DNA of 60,883 nucleotides. Source: Streptomonospora alba (GTDB lineage: Bacteria; Actinomycetota; Actinomycetes; Streptosporangiales; Streptosporangiaceae). This document shows positions 45,207-53,045 of this stretch, one piece after another; position 1 is the stretch's first letter, and every line of letters begins with the position of its first letter. The stretch covers positions 1 through 60,883 of the forward strand of contig NZ_JROO01000008.1 of the NCBI RefSeq assembly GCF_000826685.1, read 5' to 3'. The notes under the pieces were generated by a model, which saw only the letters and a program-made list of their open reading frames with translations, was not told where the DNA came from and searched no databases. Position numbers and translations under genes: made by a program.

Positions 45207-45345
45207 GTGACGGCAGTGCAGAGAAGGCCGCCCGCGACGGAGTCGAGTGCGCAGCACGCTCGAACAGGGCGGATCGGGCCTGGCGGTCTTCGCGTAGGAG
45301 TCGACGTGGAACCTCTCCGATCCGCAGTGCAGGTTCCGGGCGCTC
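45207..45345 (+). pseudogene. Stub of an MFS transporter gene (copy of 37967-39244)
   Basis: Downstream of the right operator the sequence gtgacggcagtg resembles the start of the intact MFS gene, and 45280-45330 reads LAVFA, stop, ESTWNLSDPQ. The intact protein reads LAVFAQESTWNFYDAQ at the same place, so the CAG codon has become TAG at 45295-45297. Homology then fades. It is the counterpart of the decayed GntR at 37655. Confidence 0.8.
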
Positions 45346-45531
45346 ACCACGCCGCACGGTAGGAAGCACTCTCCTGCCCGCGGCGAGGCGGGCTGATCCC
45401 GTCCGGTCCCGTGGCCTTGATCAGGGCAGGCGCCAACGCCTTGCAGCGGCGGCACCTGCCCGGTCGCGGGCTTGTGGCACCCCCCGTCGGATCGCGCCGC
45501 ACCGAGTCCCAACGTCCAGGAAGAGAAGACT

Positions 45532-46503
45532 GTGCCTCGTGTTCTGATCACCACGGACTACCTCCGCCCCGGCGACGAAGTCGACCGGTTCTTGAGGCAG
45601 TCGGGACTGGAGACTGCACACCTGCCCATGGCCGGTCGGCGCGACCCCGAGCAGCTTGTGTCGGCGCTCGGCGAGAGCGACGCCGCGCTGGTGGCCAACG
45701 AACCGTTGACGGCCGACGTCCTTGCCCGCGCTCCGAGGCTGCGCGTCATCGTGCGGACAGGCGTGGGCTACGACTCGATCGACATCGGCGCCGCGGCCCG
45801 CCAGGGAATCACCGTGAGCAACCTGCCTGGCATCAACGCCAATGCCGTCGCCGAATACACCATCGGCCTGTTGCTCGCGGGAGCCCGGCGCCTCGTGCAG
45901 TCCGCGCAGGGCGTGGCGCGAGGCGCCTGGCCGCGTGAGAACGGGCACGAACTGCGCGGCTCAACCCTCGGGCTCATCGGGTACGGGGCTTCGGCGCGTG
46001 CGGTGGCGCCGTTGGCTCGCGCTTTCGGGATGGCTGTCGTGTGTACGACCCACGTGCCGGCACGGCTGCGCCGTGACCCCGCCGTGCGGTTCGTCGATCT
46101 GCCCGAGCTGCTGGCCGATTCCGACTACGTCTCGGTTCACACCTCGCTTACGGAGCGGACCCGGGGGCTACTGGACGGGTCGGCCTTCAGGCAGATGAAA
46201 CCGACGGCGCTGCTGGTCAACACGTCCCGGGGGCCCATAGTCGACGAGGATGTGCTTGTCGCGGCGGTGCGGGAGGGAGAGATCGCCGGCGCCGCCCTGG
46301 ACGTCGCGAGCGAGGAGCCGCTTCCGTCCGACAGTCCGCTGCGCAGTGTGGACGAAATCGTCGTCTACTCCCACATGGCGGGCCAGACCGCCGAAGCGCG
46401 GGCCGCTGCGGGCCGCCGAGGGGCCGAGGAACTTGTGGCAGCGCTCGCAGGCCGAGCGCAGTTCGCCGTGAACGACATGCAGCGTGACACGCGACTTCGT
46501 TGA
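45532..46503 (+). CDS. D-2-hydroxyacid dehydrogenase
   Basis: The 323-residue NAD-dependent oxidoreductase of the D-isomer 2-hydroxyacid family begins PRVLITTDYLRPGDEVDRFL. It has LRVIVRTGVGYDSIDIGAAA near residue 70 and the cofactor motif LGLIGYGASARAVAPLARAF near 143. The catalytic Arg is in ALLVNTSRGPIVDEDVLVAA near 230, the Glu in VASEEPLPSDSPL and the His in VYSHMAGQTAEARA near 281. aggaagag lies before the GTG. It may belong to the same hydroxy-acid catabolism but is separated from it by the recombination junction. Confidence 0.9.
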   Translation: MPRVLITTDYLRPGDEVDRFLRQSGLETAHLPMAGRRDPEQLVSALGESDAALVANEPLTADVLARAPRLRVIVRTGVGYDSIDIGAAARQGITVSNLPGINANAVAEYTIGLLLAGARRLVQSAQGVARGAWPRENGHELRGSTLGLIGYGASARAVAPLARAFGMAVVCTTHVPARLRRDPAVRFVDLPELLADSDYVSVHTSLTERTRGLLDGSAFRQMKPTALLVNTSRGPIVDEDVLVAAVREGEIAGAALDVASEEPLPSDSPLRSVDEIVVYSHMAGQTAEARAAAGRRGAEELVAALAGRAQFAVNDMQRDTRLR

Positions 46504-46504
46504 G

Positions 46505-46641
46505 AACCGGCAGTCGCCTGGCACAGCCAGCCGCACATGTGCCGCGGGGACGTCTTCGAGGCGGATGTAGGGAGGGTTGCCTACGACGTAGTCGACGCCG
46601 CCGCCCCCGTGCTGATCAAGGATGGAGTCGCCCGGGCGGAG
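46505..46641 (-). pseudogene. Fragment of an adenine-specific DNA methyltransferase
   Basis: On the minus strand about 45 codons read LRPGDSILDQ, then GGVDYVVGNPPYIRLEDVPA. This contains the NPPY catalytic motif in the context typical of Eco57I-like N6-adenine methyltransferases of restriction systems. Nothing else of the enzyme is present. It is a relic of a restriction-modification or defence gene lost by recombination. Confidence 0.7.
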
Positions 46642-46689
46642 CCTGCCTTAGCACGGCAATGGACCTCGGCGGTGCCCTGCCCGTGGGTG

Positions 46690-46806
46690 GAGAGCTCCTG
46701 ACGCACCATGGCACAGCTGCCCGGGGTGGCCGACTGCATGATGATCGGCGTCGAGCACGACGATAGCCGCTACTGGATGCCGCTGTTCGTGAAGCTGGCC
46801 GACGGC
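46690..46806 (+). pseudogene. Fragment of an acyl-CoA ligase (acetoacetyl-CoA synthetase-like C-terminus)
   Basis: The plus strand reads MAQLPGVADCMMIGVEHDDS followed by RYWMPLFVKLADGAEL. The pattern LPGVADxxxIGVE...YWMPLFV matches the C-terminal subdomain of acetoacetyl-CoA synthetase-type ligases. Both ends are missing. The antisense strand now encodes the last residues of the flavin monooxygenase. Confidence 0.6.
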
Positions 46807-48362
46807 GCCGAACTCACGGCTGTGGCTGTTCCGAACCAGCATGTGAGCGCGGATCGAAGGGTGTCGGAGTCGGTGCCGGACCATGCGACGTAGCCGTCGG
46901 GGCGGATCAGCATGGCGGGAGCAGGGGGGTCCTCCGCCCGGCCCGCGACACGGACGACGCGGTCGTTCCAAGGGGCGATCGCTGCGGCCAGTTCGTCGCC
47001 TCCGGTGAGATCGAGGAGCACCGGCTGCGCATCACGAAGCAGCTCTGCGAGGCGCATAGGGCACCCATCGTGAGTCGCGAAGTCGAGGGAGGGCGCAAAC
47101 CGCCCTGTCGGCGCGGACAGCCCGTCATCGCCCATGTCGTAGCGGACGTCGGCGCCGGCCATGAGATCGGCGATGCGTTGAACGTTCTCTCGGTCAGTGA
47201 GGAACTCGCTGAAGAGCTCTCGGAGGGCGGTGACGTCGCCTCCGGGCGCCATAAGCGCGGTTTGAGCCTGAGTCTGCATGAAGACCCGTCGGCCCAACGC
47301 ATGGCGTTCGGTCCCGTAGGTGTCGAGAAGGTGGTTCGGGGCCCAGGCGTGCAGGTCGGCGGCGAGTTTCCACGCGAGGTTCGCGGCGTCCTGCAACCCG
47401 AGGTTGAGTCCTGGTCCGCCTGATGCGGCGTGGACGTGAGCCGCGTCGCCGGCGAGGAACACGCGCCTGTCACGGTATCGCTCGGCAACGCGCGTGTTTC
47501 TGCCGCAGACGCGGCGTAACAATGTGGGGGCGCCGTCCGGAGGCGGCGTGAGAGTCACGGGGGCTCCGAGGATCCGCTCGATGCTCGCCTCCATTTCGGT
47601 CAACGTCATCCGCTCGCCGGGGCCCGGGAAGTCCCCGGCCGGATGGTCCTCCCACTCGACGGTGTGGACCAGGGGGTGTTCCGGGTCGAGTAGTCCGATG
47701 GTCACGACGCCGTGTTCCGTCCGGTGGAAGTTGGCGGGAATGTCACCGAAACCACGGACGTGCACACGGCCGCCCGGTGCGGGCCGGAATTGCTCCGACG
47801 GCGCGATGAGAGCCGTCCGGTCCACGATCTGCGCGTCGGTGTATCCGGGAAAGCCGATGCCCGACTGCTTCCGGACGAGGCTGCGCGCTCCGTCGCAGCC
47901 CACGAGAAAGCGAGTAGTGAGCGTCGTCTCCTTGCCCTCGGCCCCGTCCGATACGAGTACGTCCACGCGGTCGTCGGACTGCGTGAACGAGCGCAGCTCG
48001 CATCCGCGGCGGACATCGATGCCAAGGTCTGCGGCGCGCTCGTTCAAAAGGCGTTCGAGGTCGCGCTGGTTGATCGGCAGAAGGTACATGGGGTTGTCCG
48101 TGCCGAGGACGTGCAACGGCAGCGGTAGCGCGCCGAAAAAGAAAGCGGGGGCGGGCGTCGGCACCGAGGACCGGCTGCAGCGCTGGAACAGGCCTCGGTG
48201 GTCGAGCAGCCGGACGACTTGTCCGGTGAGCCCGTGCGCCTTGTCCTCCTGGTTGATGCCGGGCAGAGACTCCAGCACGACGGGGTCCGCGCCGGCGAGT
48301 TTGAGCTCGCAGGCGAGAAACATTCCGGTGGGGCCGCCTCCGGCGACGATGGCATCGAACAT
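46770..48362 (-). CDS. FAD-dependent aromatic monooxygenase
   Basis: The 530-residue group A flavin monooxygenase has FDAIVAGGGPTGMFLACELK at the N-terminus, the DG motif FLVGCDGARSLVRKQSG near residue 155 and the GD motif DRRVFLAGDAAHVHAASGGP near 275. The C-terminal thioredoxin-like domain is expected to end at about SALTCWFGTA. The last 16 residues are read antisense through the ligase fragment, so the native stop seems lost. The enzymes hydroxylate aromatic compounds or polyketides, including antibiotics. It is read with the TetR gene 16 bases upstream, so its inducer is likely its substrate. Confidence 0.9.
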   Translation of the reverse strand: MFDAIVAGGGPTGMFLACELKLAGADPVVLESLPGINQEDKAHGLTGQVVRLLDHRGLFQRCSRSSVPTPAPAFFFGALPLPLHVLGTDNPMYLLPINQRDLERLLNERAADLGIDVRRGCELRSFTQSDDRVDVLVSDGAEGKETTLTTRFLVGCDGARSLVRKQSGIGFPGYTDAQIVDRTALIAPSEQFRPAPGGRVHVRGFGDIPANFHRTEHGVVTIGLLDPEHPLVHTVEWEDHPAGDFPGPGERMTLTEMEASIERILGAPVTLTPPPDGAPTLLRRVCGRNTRVAERYRDRRVFLAGDAAHVHAASGGPGLNLGLQDAANLAWKLAADLHAWAPNHLLDTYGTERHALGRRVFMQTQAQTALMAPGGDVTALRELFSEFLTDRENVQRIADLMAGADVRYDMGDDGLSAPTGRFAPSLDFATHDGCPMRLAELLRDAQPVLLDLTGGDELAAAIAPWNDRVVRVAGRAEDPPAPAMLIRPDGYVAWSGTDSDTLRSALTCWFGTATAVSSAPSASFTNSGIQ

Positions 48363-48378
48363 TCGAGTTGTTTGCCTT

Positions 48379-49011
48379 TCAGAGGGGGGTGAAGTCGGGT
48401 GCTTCCTCGATGTGTTCGAATCCGGTCCCGAGGCGGCCGAACGCCTCCCGTAGTAGCGGGAGGAGTTCGCATGGGGGGTCGGTGCGAAGCCAGAATTCGA
48501 GGGTAAGGAGCTGCGTGGAAAGCGCGGCATTGGCGATCAGAAGTGGCCGGACATCCGCTGCGAGGTCTGTGCCGAGCCGTTCCGCGATCGCGGCGGCAAA
48601 CACCGCGGTCGCTTCACGCGCTCCTCGGCTGACTGCTGACTGCATTTCCGGCTCGCTCAGCACCGCGATCAGACTGTCCTGATCTTCCTTGGGCTGCGCG
48701 GTCCTCGCGCCGGTCCACGCCTGATATTGGGTGACGATGACTGTGGTCACTGCGGCCCAAAGCGGCTCATCCGCCGGTCGCGCCAAGAGGGCCTCCGCTG
48801 CAGCGCCCGTTCGCTGCACATGACGATCGGCGATGGCGTCTTCTTTGCTCGCAAAGTAGTTGCTGAACGTACGGCGCGACACGCCCACCCGGTCGACGAT
48901 GTCGTCCACGCGGACGTTGGCCAGCCCCCGTTCCTTGGCCAGGCGCACGGTCGTGGCACTCAACTCGTTGCGCAGTGCCTGCTTCTTCTGCTCACGAAGC
49001 CCATCCACCAT
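48379..49011 (-). CDS. TetR-family regulator of the monooxygenase
   Basis: The 210-residue repressor begins MVDGLREQKKQALRNELSAT and has the HTH helices ANVRVDDIVDRVGVSRRTFS and NYFASKEDAIADRHV. The C-terminal ligand domain is typical in length. The ATG at 49011 is chosen because the upstream codons lie in the operator region. It is followed after 16 bases by the flavin monooxygenase, forming an autoregulated two-gene operon controlled through tandem operators at 49034-49065. Confidence 0.9.
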   Translation of the reverse strand: MVDGLREQKKQALRNELSATTVRLAKERGLANVRVDDIVDRVGVSRRTFSNYFASKEDAIADRHVQRTGAAAEALLARPADEPLWAAVTTVIVTQYQAWTGARTAQPKEDQDSLIAVLSEPEMQSAVSRGAREATAVFAAAIAERLGTDLAADVRPLLIANAALSTQLLTLEFWLRTDPPCELLPLLREAFGRLGTGFEHIEEAPDFTPL

Positions 49012-49033
49012 GGACGCACGATAGCAGATAAAT

Positions 49034-49065
49034 TTGCTCAATGGGAAAATTTGCCCAATGGGCAA
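49034..49065. promoter_or_regulatory. Tandem TetR operators
   Basis: A palindrome ttgcccaatgggcaa lies at 49051-49065 (perfect around a central base). A degenerate copy ttgctcaatgggaaa lies at 49034-49048, with centres 17 bases apart. They lie 23 bases upstream of the TetR start codon. Two TetR dimers could bind side by side. Confidence 0.75.
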
Positions 49066-49616
49066 TCATCATGGATGTGCTCTCACCGGGGTCGCTTGAG
49101 GCCGGTGCTCTCAGCCTGCCCGTTGCGGGCGTCGTGCTACGGGTGGTGGGGGTGCTTTTGTGACATACCGCAACGGTGGGTACCTCGCTTAGGAGCGATG
49201 ACGGTCGCGGGGCTACCGCGTGGCCGACCGCAGGAAGCACCGGCGATGTATCCGGGACGACCGCGACTTGACGGCGAGTAACCGCTACCCGTCGGTCGTA
49301 CGAGGGCCTGCCGACCGGCCCGAGCGGGCGAGTTCCCGTGCAGGGCGGTTCGGACCGGGGAGCGTTCCCGGGTCGCGACGGCCGCCCCCTGCTGCGCGTC
49401 CTGGGGGCGGCTCCCGACGAGGGCTGAGTGCCGCCCAGTAATCCGTTCGAATCTTCCGAGGCGCCGGATGACGCTCGATCCCACGGCCGAATGACGGTCG
49501 AACAACCAGGATCCCGACCACTAACTCCAGTGATCGGGATCCTGACCTGCACTAACGTGTCGGGAAGGCGCGATTTGAACCCACCCCCTTCCCCTGGATT
49601 GAAGCCCCTATCCCCG
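49066..49616. other. Gene-free region with hairpin and tRNA-like relic
   Basis: No gene is credible. At 49508-49543 a 15-bp stem with one mismatch and loop aactcc could be a terminator without a T tract. At 49558-49588 the minus strand resembles the T-arm and acceptor end of a tRNA (gggttcaaatc, then cttcccgaca), but the T-stem has a mismatch and the 5' half is missing. It could be a proline tRNA relic or an attachment-site scar. Confidence 0.4.
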
Positions 49617-49793
49617 ATGGCCAGGGATAACGCTGTGATCTGGGAACAGGCCTGGACTGGGGAGACACAAGCGGACCCGGCTGGACGCCAGTGGACCCGA
49701 TCCGGCTACCTGGGCGGGTGCGTGGCCGCAGCCGTCGTGGCGGCCGGTCTGGTTACCGGGCTGGTGCGGGTGCTGCGCGCCGTCATCCTTTGA
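49617..49793 (+). CDS. Possible 58-residue single-span membrane protein
   Basis: The frame begins MARDNAVIWEQAWTGETQAD and ends in a hydrophobic segment GGCVAAAVVAAGLVTGLVRV. One transmembrane helix is plausible. There is no good ribosome-binding site, and the end overlaps the convergent DUF4352 gene by 11 bases. It may be real, or the open frame may be accidental. Confidence 0.3.
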   Translation: MARDNAVIWEQAWTGETQADPAGRQWTRSGYLGGCVAAAVVAAGLVTGLVRVLRAVIL

Positions 49794-50427
49794 GGTCGAC
49801 CCGTACCCCGTCGGCGAAGGACCCCTCACCGTTGACGAGGATGTGATCCAGCCCGAAGTCCGTCGGGACGTCGAAGACGATGTTCCCGGTCGCCTCGGTG
49901 CCGGGGTTGATCTTCTCCAGCCAGTCGAGTCCGCTGGACGCCGGGATGTCGTACTCGTACATGGCGCCGTCGGCGTCCATGAGTACCTGGTCGCGGGCCT
50001 CGAAGTAGGCGGCCTCGGAGCCGGTGTTGACGACCGTCAGCTCCATCACGACGTACTGTCCGCGGGGCTCCTCGGTCAGCCCGAACTCGTCCTCGACCGA
50101 TCCGACACCCTGCTCCACCGAGGTGACGGTGATGTCCCAGGACCCGTGGGAGACCGTGTCGCCCACCACGTAGGACTCCTCGGCCGGCGCCTCCGCCGAC
50201 CCTTCGCCGCCTCCGTCGTCGGCGTCGGCTGCCGGGGCGGGAGCCCCCGGGTCGGTGTCCGCGGTGTCGGGGGCGGCCAGGATCAGAACGGCGCATCCGC
50301 CCATCATCAAAATGAAGCCCGTCACGGTGGCGATGCCGCAGCCGATGCCGACCTTGGCGCCGGTAGACATGCCGCGCTGCGGCGGCTGGCCGGAGATCGG
50401 CGGCGGGGGCGGGGGGTAGTAGGCCAT
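49783..50427 (-). CDS. Membrane-anchored DUF4352 protein
   Basis: The 214-residue protein has a proline-rich cytoplasmic head (YYPPPPPPISGQPPQRG) and one membrane span (GIGCGIATVTGFILMMGGCA). After an acidic linker comes an extracellular immunoglobulin-like DUF4352 domain (DTVSHGSWDITVTSVEQGVG, QYVVMELTVVNTGSEAAYFE, and TGNIVFDVPTDF). A gaggag site precedes the ATG. Such proteins are common in actinobacteria; the ligand is unknown. It lies next to IS remnants and may have been carried with them. Confidence 0.85.
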   Translation of the reverse strand: MAYYPPPPPPISGQPPQRGMSTGAKVGIGCGIATVTGFILMMGGCAVLILAAPDTADTDPGAPAPAADADDGGGEGSAEAPAEESYVVGDTVSHGSWDITVTSVEQGVGSVEDEFGLTEEPRGQYVVMELTVVNTGSEAAYFEARDQVLMDADGAMYEYDIPASSGLDWLEKINPGTEATGNIVFDVPTDFGLDHILVNGEGSFADGVRVDLKG

Positions 50428-50574
50428 CGCCAACTCCTCGAGCATGGGGGACGGGGGTGTACGCACCGTATCCACAACCACGGACACGACGTGGGCGAAT
50501 CCGCGTCTTCAGGGGTGGCCCGTCCCGGCCGCCCCCGCTCGGCAACGAACACCGGCGCGGTTATGTCTGGCCGG

Positions 50575-51066
50575 CGAGTGCGGACATAGGTGATGTCGGC
50601 GACCCACAGCCGGTTGGGAGCGTGGGCGGTGAAAGAGCGCTCGACCAGGTCGTGGACCCCGCTCGTCGGCCCGTCGGCCGGCGTCGTCCGCGGTCGCCTC
50701 CCATGCTGCAGGCCCTTGAGGCCCATGGCGCGCATGAGCCGCTCGACGGTGCACCGCGCCACCCGGGTCCCCTCGCGGTTGAGCCGGGCATGGATCTTTC
50801 TGGCCCCATAGGCCCCGTAATTCTCGTCGAATACCCGTGTGATCTGCTCCTTCAATTTTTTGTCCCGAATCCTGCGCGCCGAGGGTGCGCGCTTCTTCGA
50901 TGCGTAATAGGTCCTCGGAGCGATGTGCACCCCTGCTTGGTTCAGGACGGCGCAGATCGGCTCGACTCCGAGCCTTTTCCCCTCGACGACGCGGTCCCGG
51001 TGGCCGTCGATGTAGTCGATGACCACCGAGACCGGAACCTCGCGCCTGCGGCCCGAGGCCGCGGGT
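50575..51066 (-). pseudogene. IS3 orfB transposase, truncated
   Basis: The frame shows the HTH_21 part (AVLNQAGVHIAPRTYYASKK, FDENYGAYGARKIHARLNRE, and VERLMRAMGLKGLQHGRR). It then reaches the first integrase block NRLWVADITYVRT with the first catalytic Asp. Directly after this the homology stops, so the remaining DDE residues are absent. Expression would have needed a -1 frameshift from orfA. Confidence 0.85.
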
Positions 51067-51067
51067 G

Positions 51068-51388
51068 TTACTGGGTCTTGCGGTCGAGCTCCGCTTGCGC
51101 GAAAAACGCGGCGGATGTTTTGAGGATCTCGTTGGCCCGCCGCAGTTCCCGGTTCTCGCGTTCGAGTTCGGCGATTCGCTCGGTGACCTCACTGGTCTGG
51201 CCGGGTGCCCGGCCGGCGTCGATCTCGGCCCGCTTGACCCACGACCGCAGCGCCTCGGGGTGGAGGTCCAGTTGCCGGGCGATCCGGCGGATCGGTCCCA
51301 TCCTCTGGCCCTTGGCCGCGATCGCCTCCACCGCCATCCGCGTGGCCCGCTCACGAAGCTCGTCGCTGTACTTCCTCGGTGGTGCCAT
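51068..51388 (-). CDS. IS3 orfA transposase (HTH protein)
   Basis: The 106-residue protein begins APPRKYSDELRERATRMAVE and has the HTH IARQLDLHPEALRSWVKRAE. A leucine-zipper-like ERIAELERENRELRRANEIL stretch ends in KTSAAFFAQAELDRK, the canonical IS3 orfA end. An alternative ATG lies nine bases upstream. It is intact, but its orfB partner is truncated, so the element is dead. Confidence 0.88.
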   Translation of the reverse strand: MAPPRKYSDELRERATRMAVEAIAAKGQRMGPIRRIARQLDLHPEALRSWVKRAEIDAGRAPGQTSEVTERIAELERENRELRRANEILKTSAAFFAQAELDRKTQ

Positions 51389-51439
51389 GCTCTGCATCCT
51401 TCCTGGGATCAGAGTCTGCACAGAACCCGGGGCACAACA

Positions 51440-51618
51440 CTGGTGGCCGCGGCGGTGGATCTGGCCCGCACCGGTCTGTCGACGCCACTTCCCCGGGGGC
51501 GGATCGAGGAGGTCGCCGAGCTTTCCTCGGCCTGCTGCTGAAGTAGAACGGACGGGTCGAGGAAGCCGAAGAGTGGTTGCGGCGGGCGCGAGGCGGGGGA
51601 GGAGTAGTGTCGCCCTCG
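51440..51618 (+). pseudogene. Fragment of a TPR-type protein interrupted by the IS
   Basis: Directly beside the IS end the plus strand reads LVAAAVDLARTGLSTPLPRG and RIEEVAELSSACC, then a stop at 51541. This resembles a segment of large actinobacterial NTPase/TPR proteins. A second frame at 51547 reads NGRVEEAEEWLRRARGGG, a TPR-like helix. The order fits a TPR gene cut by the IS and then frameshifted. Confidence 0.5.
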
Positions 51619-51831
51619 GGACTGTCGTTCCAGCGGCGCCTTTTGACCGCCGATATCCGGACATAACCGGCGTCGTCTGAGGGGTGCGGTATCACCGGAG
51701 CATGACCGCCCCCGAGCCCGCGGAGGAACCGGCCGACGAGGTGTCCGTCCTCTCCCACGCCCGGCCCGCCGCAGCGAGATCCCCCTCGTCTGGTCCGGCT
51801 CTACCGCGAGGAACTGGTCGAGGCCGCACGC

Positions 51832-52428
51832 ATGGTCGAAGACGAGTGCGGCAACGTCGAGATCGACTTCCACGACGACCGCGACACCACCGGCACCGCC
51901 CCCGAGGCCCTTGCCGCCTACGCCGCGGCCGGCGGGCCCGAGCGCCTGCAGCGCCTAAGCATCACCGGACGCCGCGGCCCCACCGCCCCGCAGCTACTCA
52001 TCACCCCGACCGAGGCGCAGCTGGTCGTCGACGAGCCCGACAACGGCGCCCGCGGAGCCGCCCAGCGGCTCGTGGAAGTAGTCGGATCGCAGCCCGTGCC
52101 GACCACCCACACGCTGCGACGCCTCCTCATCGCGCTGCTGGGCAGCACCGGGGCGCTTCTGCCCGTCGTGATCGTGTGGTGGGACCTGGATCCCGACGAC
52201 GCCGAAGGCGCGCTCATGATGAGCGCGCTCGCGCTTGCCATCGCCGCCGGTGTCGGCAGGGCCCTCTGGCGATCTCCCCCGCCGTTGAAGACGGTGCTGA
52301 TCAACGGTCCCCGTGCCGAGCGGCCCACGTGGTGGCAGCGCCACCGCAAGGACATCTTCCTAGTGCTCATCAGTGGTGTGGTCGGCAGTGTCATCGGCTA
52401 CTTCGTCAACCAGCTCCCGCCGCTGTAG
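51832..52428 (+). CDS. Hypothetical membrane protein, possibly frameshifted at its start
   Basis: The 198-residue frame begins MVEDECGNVEIDFHDDRDTT. It has a soluble N-terminal half, then two hydrophobic pairs (LLIALLGSTGALLPVVIVWW and MSALALAIAAGVGRAL) and a C-terminal span (IFLVLISGVVGSVIGYFV). Coding sense continues upstream in the same frame (RLVRLYREELVEAARMVEDE) but lacks a start codon. Another frame starts at the ATG at 51701 (MTAPEPAEEPADEVSVLSHA). A one-base indel near 51780 would join them. The soluble-plus-membrane layout resembles effector-associated actinobacterial proteins, but I do not recognise it. Confidence 0.6.
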   Translation: MVEDECGNVEIDFHDDRDTTGTAPEALAAYAAAGGPERLQRLSITGRRGPTAPQLLITPTEAQLVVDEPDNGARGAAQRLVEVVGSQPVPTTHTLRRLLIALLGSTGALLPVVIVWWDLDPDDAEGALMMSALALAIAAGVGRALWRSPPPLKTVLINGPRAERPTWWQRHRKDIFLVLISGVVGSVIGYFVNQLPPL

Positions 52429-52574
52429 CGCAACGACAGCTGATGCTGTCGTTGCCGACTCGGGTGCAGTCGTCCGCTCACTGTCTGCCCGGTTCTGCGC
52501 GGACGGCCCTGTTCTCGAAGGTGAGGAACGTGCTTAGAGCGGGGCCGGGAGGGGCGGGGCTATCCGCAGTTGCC

Positions 52575-53045
52575 TCACGTGCTCCGGCCGCCCTCGGCCT
52601 TGGTCCCGCCGCTACTGCCCTGTCCGCTGCGGATGATGCCGCGGTACTTTACGCACACGCCCCCGGTGGCCGCGGAGGCGGCGGCGTAGTGAGAGAAGTT
52701 CGACCGGTTCCAGGAGGACCCGCCGTCCTGTCTGTAGAGCGTGGCGTCGGTCCAGGTCGAAGTCCCGTGCAGCGAGCCGGTTTTGCGCGTGACGACGCAG
52801 TTCTGGCGGTAGGTGTTGCTCCACAGCAGATAGACGGTTCCGTACCTGGTCCCCGAGGAGGTCTCCACCGCGTCGGAGTCCAGTTGGCTGTAGCCGCCGC
52901 TGAGCCAGGCACAGCCCGCGGGGGCGCGGACCGCCTGATTGAGCGTGTGGGCTGAGGCAGGGCTCGCCGAGACCAGCACGCCAGCGGCGATCACGGACAC
53001 GATCAGAGCGACGCGCCCGTAGGCGCGCCGGGACCGGCTGAACAT
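52575..53045 (-). CDS. Secreted protein, spore-associated protein A-like
   Basis: The 156-residue protein has a Sec signal peptide (YGRVALIVSVIAAGVLVSAS, cleavage after ASA near residue 32). A mature part follows with WLSGGYSQLDSDAVETSSGT, YLLWSNTYRQNCVVTRKTGS and GGVCVKYRGII. Layout, size and the CVxT...CVKY cysteine pair recall spore-associated protein A (SapA) and related small secreted actinomycete proteins. The last 15 residues are low complexity. Function is unknown even in the family. The gene stands alone. Confidence 0.65.
   Translation of the reverse strand: MFSRSRRAYGRVALIVSVIAAGVLVSASPASAHTLNQAVRAPAGCAWLSGGYSQLDSDAVETSSGTRYGTVYLLWSNTYRQNCVVTRKTGSLHGTSTWTDATLYRQDGGSSWNRSNFSHYAAASAATGGVCVKYRGIIRSGQGSSGGTKAEGGRST

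Larger units (their letters stand above)
50570..51439 (-). mobile_element. IS3-family insertion sequence, 3'-truncated remnant
   Basis: The remnant runs from an end-like sequence cagaacccggggcacaaca at 51421-51439 through orfA and part of orfB. orfB homology breaks off at about 50570, in the middle of the integrase core, so the left end is lost. Transposition is not possible. It has interrupted a TPR-like gene whose remains begin at 51440. Confidence 0.8.

Noticed and set aside
49508-49543. 15-bp hairpin as a definite terminator
   Set aside because: No T tract follows on either strand and no gene ends nearby, so its role is open.
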